DNA of 5,143 nucleotides from Flavobacteriaceae bacterium TMED121 (GTDB taxonomy: Bacteria > Bacteroidota > Bacteroidia > Flavobacteriales > Flavobacteriaceae), in the NCBI GenBank assembly GCA_002171295.2, contig NHFW02000026.1, forward strand, positions 13,223 to 18,365, read 5' to 3'. This document shows, one piece after another, positions 1-5,143 of the stretch (positions are counted from its first letter, which is position 1; each line of letters opens with the position of its first letter). A model generated the notes under the pieces. The model saw only the letters and a list, made by a program, of their open reading frames with translations, made no database searches and was not told the DNA's origin. The position numbers and the translations under genes were made by a program.

Positions 1-10
1 CTCAATTATC

Positions 11-790
11 ATGCATGTTCCCACTCTTGCCGAAATCACTGCTAAAGGAAAAAAACCTGAAATTTTATTTTGGGTAGGATGTGCCGGAAGCTTTGATGAT
101 CGAGCAAAAAAAATTTCAAAATCTTTTGTAAAAATTCTTCAAAAAGCATCTATTTCTTTCGCAGTTCTTGGCACAGAGGAAAGTTGTACAGGGGACCCAG
201 CTAAAAGAGCTGGTAATGAGTTCCTTTTTCAGATGCAAGCTATGGCAAATATTGAAGTATTGAATTCATACTCGGTGACTAAAATAGTTACAACTTGCCC
301 TCATTGTTTTAATACATTAAAAAATGAATATCCTGATCTAGGTGGAAAATATGAAGTAGTTCACCATACCCAACTCATTAATAATTTATTAAATGAAGGT
401 AGGTTTTCAATATCCGGTTCTTATTATAAAGGTAAGCGAATCACATATCACGATCCCTGCTACCTTGGACGTGCCAATAAAGTTTATGAAGCACCAAGAA
501 AGCTAATTAAAAAATTAGATGCTGAATTACTCGAGATGAAAAATTGCAAAGAAAAGGGTTTATGTTGTGGAGCAGGAGGAGCTCAGATGTTTAAAGATCC
601 TGAAAAGGGAAATAAAGATATTAATATAAAAAGAACAGAACAAGCACTCCAAACAAAACCAGAGATAATTGCTGCAGCTTGTCCTTTTTGTAATACCATG
701 ATGTCTGACGGTGTTACAAGTAAAGTAAAGGAAGCTGAAGTGGAGGTAAAAGATATCGCTGAATTGATCGCTACTTCTGAACGTTTATAA
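11..790 (+). CDS. Two-domain CCG (cysteine-rich domain) Fe-S binding protein, LldE/GlpC/HdrB-like; 5' end uncertain
   Basis: Numbering from the ATG at 11, the 259-residue protein carries two cysteine-rich CCG repeats. The first has C24, then C59 in ESCTGDP (one cysteine where CCG has two), then CPHC at 96-99. The second is complete: C150 in DPCYLGR, C185-C186 in CCGAGG, and CPFC at 224-227; C179 is extra. Spacings (C24-x34-C59-x36-C96; C150-x34-C185; C186-x37-C224) fit the family. In relatives such as HdrB, GlpC and LldE these repeats bind an Fe-S cluster or zinc and pass electrons in cytosolic oxidoreductase complexes. No signal peptide or membrane segment is seen. Substrate and partner cannot be read here; from memory, a dicluster 4Fe-4S protein often sits just upstream in flavobacteria. 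The reading frame is open to the left edge (SII before the Met), and remembered homologs have about six residues before VPT, so the true start may be outside the window. The family call is firm, the exact role unknown. Confidence 0.9.
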   Translation: MHVPTLAEITAKGKKPEILFWVGCAGSFDDRAKKISKSFVKILQKASISFAVLGTEESCTGDPAKRAGNEFLFQMQAMANIEVLNSYSVTKIVTTCPHCFNTLKNEYPDLGGKYEVVHHTQLINNLLNEGRFSISGSYYKGKRITYHDPCYLGRANKVYEAPRKLIKKLDAELLEMKNCKEKGLCCGAGGAQMFKDPEKGNKDINIKRTEQALQTKPEIIAAACPFCNTMMSDGVTSKVKEAEVEVKDIAELIATSERL

Positions 791-792
791 AC

Positions 793-1275
793 ATGATAGT
801 ATCCTTTGATAAATTACCGGAAGAATCGAGAGTTTGGATCTATCAATCGAATCGTATTTTTACAGCATCAGAATTAGATTTTATAAAAGCGAATGCCAAT
901 GATTTCTTAAATCAGTGGACCGCTCATGGAGCAAAACTTCAAGCGGCAATTGATATTCCATATGACCGATTTTTAGTTATTGCTCTGAATGAGTCTTTAC
1001 AGTCAGCAAGTGGTTGTTCCATTGATTCATCCGTACGTTTTATTCAAAATTTAGAAAAACAATTAGGTGTAATCCTTTTGGACAAAATGAATGTTACTTA
1101 TCGCAATAGCAATAAGATTAAATACATTTCACTTAAAGATTTTAGGAAAATGGCTAAAAAAAAAGTATTAAACTCAGATGTTGTTGTATTTAATAACCTG
1201 GTACTTGATAAGAAAGAATACAAGACGCTTTGGGAAGTACCTGCCACTTCTAGTTGGCATGCCCGTTATTTTTAA
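793..1275 (+). CDS. Conserved Bacteroidota protein of unknown function (commonly mislabelled 'ABC transporter ATPase')
   Basis: This is a 160-residue soluble protein with no signal peptide or membrane helix. I recognise it as a short family conserved in flavobacteria, with blocks near the N terminus (FDKLP, WIYQSNR at 15-21), QWTAHG at 41-46, PYDRF at 56-60, GCSID at 74-78 with the only cysteine (C75), DKMNV, VVFNNLV, and a C-terminal WEVP...SWHARYF at 147-160. Public entries often call it an ABC transporter ATPase, but there is no Walker A (GxxxxGKS/T), no LSGGQ signature and no Walker B, and it is far too short for an ABC domain, so that name is unsupported. The start lies 2 bases after the stop of the Fe-S gene, and the next gene begins 7 bases after its stop, implying co-transcription and probable translational coupling. 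The invariant Trp/His/Cys/Asp residues suggest a binding or catalytic pocket, but I cannot assign a function. Confidence 0.88.
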   Translation: MIVSFDKLPEESRVWIYQSNRIFTASELDFIKANANDFLNQWTAHGAKLQAAIDIPYDRFLVIALNESLQSASGCSIDSSVRFIQNLEKQLGVILLDKMNVTYRNSNKIKYISLKDFRKMAKKKVLNSDVVVFNNLVLDKKEYKTLWEVPATSSWHARYF

Positions 1276-1282
1276 TCAATTG

Positions 1283-1336
1283 ATGCGCTTTAATTTTATT
1301 TTTTTGTTGCTATTTGGAGTTCACTGTTTATCACAG
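1283..1336 (+). other. Signal peptide coding segment of the GH3/serine hydrolase
   Basis: Residues 1-18 have a short basic start (Met-Arg), a hydrophobic core (FIFLLLFGV at 5-13) and a polar end HCLSQ followed by QPDPLL. Cleavage by signal peptidase I near S17 or Q18 is likely. C15 is preceded by G-V-H rather than a lipobox (L-A/S-G/A-C), so I do not call a lipoprotein, although this cannot be fully excluded. The segment is the main reason for placing the gene start at 1283. Confidence 0.7.
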
Positions 1337-4177
1337 CAGCCGGATCCGCTTTTAGTCGATGAAACTCAGCAGCAGAAACAATGGGTGGATAGTATTTACT
1401 CTACTCTTAGCCTAGATGAAAAAATAGGTCAACTTTTTTTTCCTATGGTTTTTTCAAAAAAAGATGACCAGCATTTCGAAGAAATTAAAAGTTTGATTCA
1501 AGACAATCATATTGGGGGTTTAATATTTTCTCAGGGAACTCCTCATAAACAGACTGCATGGTTAAATTCATTTCAATCGTACTCCAAAATACCTTTATTG
1601 GTTACTATGGACGCAGAGTGGGGGGTTGCAATGCGCTTAGATTCCGTAGTTCCTTTCCCATGGAGCATGACTCTAGGTGCATCAAGAGATCATGAAATTA
1701 TAAAAAAAATAGGTCGGAGGCTAGGGGAGCAGGAGCGATTGTTAGGAGTTCAAATGAGTTTTTCACCTGTAGCAGATATCAATACCAATCCCCTAAATCC
1801 AATTATTGGAAATCGTTCTTTTGGAGAAAACCATCGGAAAGTAGCCAAACAGGCTGTCGCTTTAATGGAGGGTCACCATCAAGCAGAAATCCTAACCAGT
1901 GCAAAACATTTTCCAGGTCATGGAGATACTAAACAAGATTCTCATTTGACACTACCTAAAATTAATTTTAGTAAAGATCGTATTGAGTCAAAGGAGCTTT
2001 ATCCATTCAAAAAACTTATCGAAAATAGCGTAAGCGCTGTTATGGTTGCCCATTTAAATGTCCCAGCCCTTACAGGTTCTGACTCTCCTGCCTCTCTTTC
2101 AAGAAAACTTGTTACAGGGCTGTTAAAAGAAAAACTAGGATTTAATGGATTGGTAGTTACCGATGCTTTAAATATGAAAGGAGCAAATAATAATATTGAA
2201 GAAAATATTGATCTTGCCGCCTTTATAGCAGGAAACGATTTGCTATTAATATCATTAGATATTCCTAAAGGAATTCAAGCGATTAAACAAGCTTACGAAA
2301 AATCCGATTATATAAAAATAAGGCTTGAGGAGTCCTTAAAAAAAATCCTTAAAGCAAAATTTAAAGTCGGATTAACCGAAAGAAAATTAGTTGATACAGA
2401 AAAACTATATGAAAAACTAAACACCTTAGAAGATACCTTATTAATAAGAGAGGCTTTTAGTAAAAGTATTACCTTAATTAAGAATAATAATGATCTTATT
2501 CCTCTAGATTTAAACCAAAACTATTCCTATATACAATTAGGTGATGCACCTGGTAAGATCTTTAGTGAAAGACTTTATCAAAATACTTCTATTGAAATTA
2601 TTGATTTTAATACAGTCTCTCAGACCATGAAGAGCTTAAAAAAAGATTCAAAAGTTATTATAAGCTTTCATCGATCGGATATTAATCCATGGAAAGAGAA
2701 TGATTTCTCCGAAGAAGAGTTAAAACTAATTGAGGCCATAGCACTAAACCATGAGGTAATACTTAATATTTTTGTCAACCCTTATGCATTAGGTAAACTT
2801 AAAAGTGTTGAAAATATTGATGCCATTCTTATTAGCTATCAAAATAATCAGATTAGTCAAGAAATAAGTGCTGATATACTCGCCGGAGTTAAGGAGGTTA
2901 AGGGTGTTTTACCTGTGAGTATCAACCCTTATTTTAAAGAGGGTGACGGAATTCAGCTCCCTGCTAAACATCTCTTCATAAAAACAGATCCCTCGACTAT
3001 GGGTTTTGATTTAAAAAAGCTTAATCGAATAGATTCTTTTGCGCAAAAGGTAATTGATTCGGCCATGACTCCTGGAATGCAAATATTTATCGCTAGGAAA
3101 GGTAAAATGGTTTACCAAAAAAGTTTTGGACACCATACATACCAAAAAAATGTAACAGTAAAAAATCATCATGTTTATGATTTAGCATCTTTAACCAAAA
3201 TACTAGCTACGCTACCTTTAATTATTCAGGCTAGAGAAAATAACAGTTTTACACTTGAGAGTAAATTATCTGAACTTCTACCTGAGCTTTTAGACACAAA
3301 CAAGGGGGATCTTTCAGTTAAATCAGTCCTATCACATTATTCTGGACTTTCACCTTGGATTCCGTTTTACAAAAAAACCCTTAACCGTTTTAGAAAACCA
3401 AAAAGAAAATATTATAGGAAAATTAAAAGGGGTCCTTTTAATCTGATAGTAACTAATCAACTTTTTTTAAAAGAAAGTTTTGGTAAGGAAATGAAAGAAA
3501 TGATTTATGAAAGTCCTCTTCTAGATTCTATACAGTATAAATACTCTGATTTACCCTTTTACCTTTTTAAATATTATTTTGAAGGAAAGTATAATAAACC
3601 TTTAGATGAACTTGCTGATGAAAATTTATTTAAACCTCTAGGGTTAAAAAGAACTTTCTTTAATCCGCGTGGAAAAATTCCATTAGAAGAGATTGTTCCC
3701 TCTGAAGATGATAATTATTTTAGATACACTAAGCTAAGGGGTTTTGTCCATGATATGGGCGCAGCTATGCAAGGAGGCGTTGGAGGTCATGCAGGGCTTT
3801 TTTCAAATGCTATAGGAGTAGGAAAAATCATGCAGCTTTATTTGAACAAGGGCTTTATTGATGGAAAAAAATATTTTACTGCGAATAGCTTTGATCAATT
3901 TAATCAATGTTATTATTGTGATAAAGGGAATAGGAGAGGAGTAGGTTTTGATAAGCCGCAATTATCAGGAGTTGGATCAACCTGCGGTTGCGTTGATCTT
4001 TCAAGTTTTGGACACATGGGATTTACAGGAACTTATGCTTGGGCTGATCCGGAGAAAGATCTGATTTTTGTATTTTTATCCAATAGAACTTATCCAAGTA
4101 TGTCAAATAACCTTTTAGGAGATCACAATATTCGAACCCGAATGCAAAAGCTGGTTTATGAGGCATTAATTAAATAG
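1283..4177 (+). CDS. Exported fusion enzyme: NagZ-like GH3 beta-N-acetylhexosaminidase + serine beta-lactamase-like (AmiE/class C type) hydrolase
   Basis: This 964-residue protein starts at the ATG at 1283, which puts a signal peptide (MRFN-FIFLLLFGV) at the N terminus. Residues ~40-370 form the GH3 barrel: DAEWG at 110-114, IIGNRSFGE at 174-182, KHFPGHGDT at 208-216 leading into D219-S-H221 (the Asp-His general acid/base dyad typical of NagZ), and TDALNMKG with the expected nucleophile D294. Residues ~395-570 are a linking second GH3-type domain opening ITLIKNNNDLIPL. Residues ~573-960 are a penicillin-binding/class C-like serine hydrolase: SLTK (S636, K639), YSD (Y754-D756) and HMG at 911-913 in place of KTG. 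Known NagZ enzymes remove GlcNAc from muropeptides; the C-terminal fold could cut the peptide stem (amidase as in AmiE, or D-peptidase/esterase). The inferred location is periplasm or envelope. Both active sites look intact. Upstream in-frame ATGs at 1178 and 1259 overlap the previous gene and would bury the signal peptide. Odd features are a basic stretch at 697-716 and all mature cysteines at 876-903. Confidence 0.93.
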   Translation: MRFNFIFLLLFGVHCLSQQPDPLLVDETQQQKQWVDSIYSTLSLDEKIGQLFFPMVFSKKDDQHFEEIKSLIQDNHIGGLIFSQGTPHKQTAWLNSFQSYSKIPLLVTMDAEWGVAMRLDSVVPFPWSMTLGASRDHEIIKKIGRRLGEQERLLGVQMSFSPVADINTNPLNPIIGNRSFGENHRKVAKQAVALMEGHHQAEILTSAKHFPGHGDTKQDSHLTLPKINFSKDRIESKELYPFKKLIENSVSAVMVAHLNVPALTGSDSPASLSRKLVTGLLKEKLGFNGLVVTDALNMKGANNNIEENIDLAAFIAGNDLLLISLDIPKGIQAIKQAYEKSDYIKIRLEESLKKILKAKFKVGLTERKLVDTEKLYEKLNTLEDTLLIREAFSKSITLIKNNNDLIPLDLNQNYSYIQLGDAPGKIFSERLYQNTSIEIIDFNTVSQTMKSLKKDSKVIISFHRSDINPWKENDFSEEELKLIEAIALNHEVILNIFVNPYALGKLKSVENIDAILISYQNNQISQEISADILAGVKEVKGVLPVSINPYFKEGDGIQLPAKHLFIKTDPSTMGFDLKKLNRIDSFAQKVIDSAMTPGMQIFIARKGKMVYQKSFGHHTYQKNVTVKNHHVYDLASLTKILATLPLIIQARENNSFTLESKLSELLPELLDTNKGDLSVKSVLSHYSGLSPWIPFYKKTLNRFRKPKRKYYRKIKRGPFNLIVTNQLFLKESFGKEMKEMIYESPLLDSIQYKYSDLPFYLFKYYFEGKYNKPLDELADENLFKPLGLKRTFFNPRGKIPLEEIVPSEDDNYFRYTKLRGFVHDMGAAMQGGVGGHAGLFSNAIGVGKIMQLYLNKGFIDGKKYFTANSFDQFNQCYYCDKGNRRGVGFDKPQLSGVGSTCGCVDLSSFGHMGFTGTYAWADPEKDLIFVFLSNRTYPSMSNNLLGDHNIRTRMQKLVYEALIK

Positions 4178-4187
4178 TAAAAAATTG
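4178..4187 (+). promoter_or_regulatory. Translation start region of bshA: A-rich leader and TTG start codon
   Basis: After the TAG stop at 4175-4177 come seven bases (T followed by six A) and then TTG at 4185. Reading from there gives M-R-I-I-I-V-C-Y-P-T-F-G-G-S-G, the expected N terminus of BshA. The frame is closed by TAA at 4167-4169 and has no ATG or GTG between that stop and the TTG; the first in-frame ATG, at 4488, would remove the first 101 residues. No Shine-Dalgarno sequence is seen; an A-rich leader is usual in this phylum. Termination-reinitiation from the gene just upstream is plausible. Confidence 0.7.
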
Positions 4188-5143
4188 AGAATTATAATCG
4201 TTTGTTATCCAACTTTTGGGGGAAGTGGAGTTGTCGCAACAGAATTGGGGCTTTATCTATCCAAGAAAGGCCACGAAATACATTTTATTACATATAAGCA
4301 GCCAGTTAGAATACAGAATTTGACTCCATTGCTTCATTTTCATGAGGTACATGTACCTACATATGACTTATTTAAATACCAGCCATATGAACTAGCACTT
4401 TCAAGTAGAATAGTAGAGATTGTTAAAAAATATAAGATTGAATTACTTCACGTTCACTATGCAATTCCTCATGCATATGCTGCTTACATGTCAAAAAAAA
4501 TGCTTGAAGATGAGGGGATCAGTCTACCAATGGTTACCACTCTTCACGGTACAGATATTACTCTAGTTGGAAGTCACCCTTTTTATAAAAGGGCTGTTCA
4601 ATTTAGCATTAATAATTCTGAATATGTCACTGCAGTTTCCAAGAGCTTAAAAGAAGACACTGAACGCTTGTTTGATGTTGAAAAACCAATTAACGTAATA
4701 CCAAATTTTATTGATTTGTCAAAAACAAATGATACTGGTAAGACAATTGATAAATATGTAGTTGCTTCTAAAGATCAATTTGTTATTACCCATATCAGTA
4801 ATTTTAGACCATTAAAGCGAATAATTGATGTTTTAAAAGTTTTCGAAAAAATAAGAAATAAGCTTGATGCTAAGCTAATAATGGTTGGAGATGGTCCCGA
4901 AAAACTAAGAGCTAAAAGTTATTGCAAGTCTAATAAATTAGATGAGGATGTTCTTTTTTTAGGAAACAGTAATGAAGTTGATCAAATATTGTCTTTTTCA
5001 GATCTATTTTTGCTTCCATCGGAACAAGAAAGTTTTGGACTTGTAGCATTAGAGGCTATGATTCACAAAGTTCCAGTTGTGTCTACCGATATTGGAGGCT
5101 TGCCTGAGGTTATAGAAAATGGTTATTCGGGTTATTTATGTCC
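4185..5143 (+). CDS. bshA: BshA, N-acetyl-alpha-D-glucosaminyl L-malate synthase (GT4 glycosyltransferase), 3' end cut by window
   Basis: The frame is open from a TTG start to the window edge, giving 319 complete codons of a protein normally about 375-380 residues long, so the C terminus is missing. BshA transfers GlcNAc from UDP-GlcNAc to L-malate in the cytosol, the first step of bacillithiol synthesis. The N-terminal Rossmann half shows VCYPTFGGSGVVATELG at 6-22 (nucleotide and acceptor loop), LHVHYAIPHA, and HGTDIT at 121-126. The C-terminal half shows the inter-domain PNFID, SNFRPLKR at 205-212 (sugar-phosphate contacts), VGDGPE, FGNSNE-like LGNSNEV, and the GT4 E-x7-E signature E282-SFGLVAL-E290, followed by STDIGGLPEV. 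These strings match BshA rather than other GT4 enzymes. The gene begins 7 bases after the GH3 fusion gene and probably shares its transcript. No defect is seen in the visible part. Only the start codon is unusual. Confidence 0.93.
   Translation, partial: MRIIIVCYPTFGGSGVVATELGLYLSKKGHEIHFITYKQPVRIQNLTPLLHFHEVHVPTYDLFKYQPYELALSSRIVEIVKKYKIELLHVHYAIPHAYAAYMSKKMLEDEGISLPMVTTLHGTDITLVGSHPFYKRAVQFSINNSEYVTAVSKSLKEDTERLFDVEKPINVIPNFIDLSKTNDTGKTIDKYVVASKDQFVITHISNFRPLKRIIDVLKVFEKIRNKLDAKLIMVGDGPEKLRAKSYCKSNKLDEDVLFLGNSNEVDQILSFSDLFLLPSEQESFGLVALEAMIHKVPVVSTDIGGLPEVIENGYSGYLC

Noticed and set aside
793..1275. Annotation of the small gene as an ABC transporter ATPase
   Set aside because: No Walker A, Walker B or LSGGQ motif is present, and 160 residues is too short for an ABC nucleotide-binding domain.
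1178..1282. N-terminal extension of the GH3 fusion gene from in-frame ATGs at 1178 or 1259, giving up to 35 extra residues
   Set aside because: The extension overlaps the end of the preceding gene, whose conserved WEVP...SWH C terminus is coded there in another frame, and it would place the signal peptide inside the protein. The ATG at 1283, 7 bases after the previous stop, fits better.
1327..1329. C15 in the leader of the GH3 fusion as a lipoprotein cysteine
   Set aside because: The preceding residues G-V-H do not match a lipobox, and a normal signal peptidase I site (CLSQ-Q) follows directly.
4168..4184. Terminator or separate promoter between the GH3 fusion gene and bshA
   Set aside because: The gap is only 7 bases of mostly A, with no stem-loop and no room for a promoter; co-transcription is simpler.
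4577..4593. Perfect inverted repeat CCCTTTT-TAT-AAAAGGG, resembling a small hairpin or terminator
   Set aside because: It lies inside bshA and codes for the conserved HPFYKR segment; no T tract follows, and the AT-rich stem is likely by chance.

Overview
The window is a tightly packed, single-strand (+) stretch of AT-rich DNA, roughly one third G+C by eye. It almost certainly comes from a member of the Bacteroidota, most likely the Flavobacteriia. Three things point there: a small family with invariant QWTAHG, GCSID and WEVP...SWH signatures that I recall from flavobacteria; a family-3 glycosidase fused to a serine beta-lactamase-like domain; and A-rich sequence instead of clear Shine-Dalgarno sites before the starts. 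No RNA gene, mobile element, CRISPR array, long repeat or convincing terminator is visible.

Layout. (1) About 11-790: a two-domain cysteine-rich (CCG) Fe-S protein, whose true start may lie just left of the window. (2) 793-1275: a small conserved protein, often labelled 'ABC transporter ATPase' although it has no ATPase motif. (3) 1283-4177: a 964-residue exported protein, with an N-terminal NagZ-like GH3 beta-N-acetylhexosaminidase and a C-terminal SxxK serine hydrolase. (4) 4185 to the right edge: the first ~319 residues of BshA, the glycosyltransferase that starts bacillithiol synthesis. It appears to begin at a TTG codon, so an ATG-based ORF search misses it. The gaps are 2, 7 and 7 bases, so the four genes read as one transcription unit that continues beyond both window edges.

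How they fit. Gene 3 looks like a muropeptide-trimming enzyme of the envelope; its two halves correspond to the separate NagZ and AmiE enzymes of Bacillus subtilis. Genes 1 and 4 belong to redox and thiol chemistry (a cytosolic Fe-S/CCG protein; GlcNAc-malate synthesis for bacillithiol). A shared GlcNAc theme links gene 3 (releases GlcNAc) with gene 4 (uses UDP-GlcNAc), but a functional link is inference from gene order. The main points for a second look are the TTG start of bshA, the four-cysteine block that holds every cysteine of the mature gene-3 protein, the NagZ-AmiE-type fusion, and the uncharacterised small gene 2.
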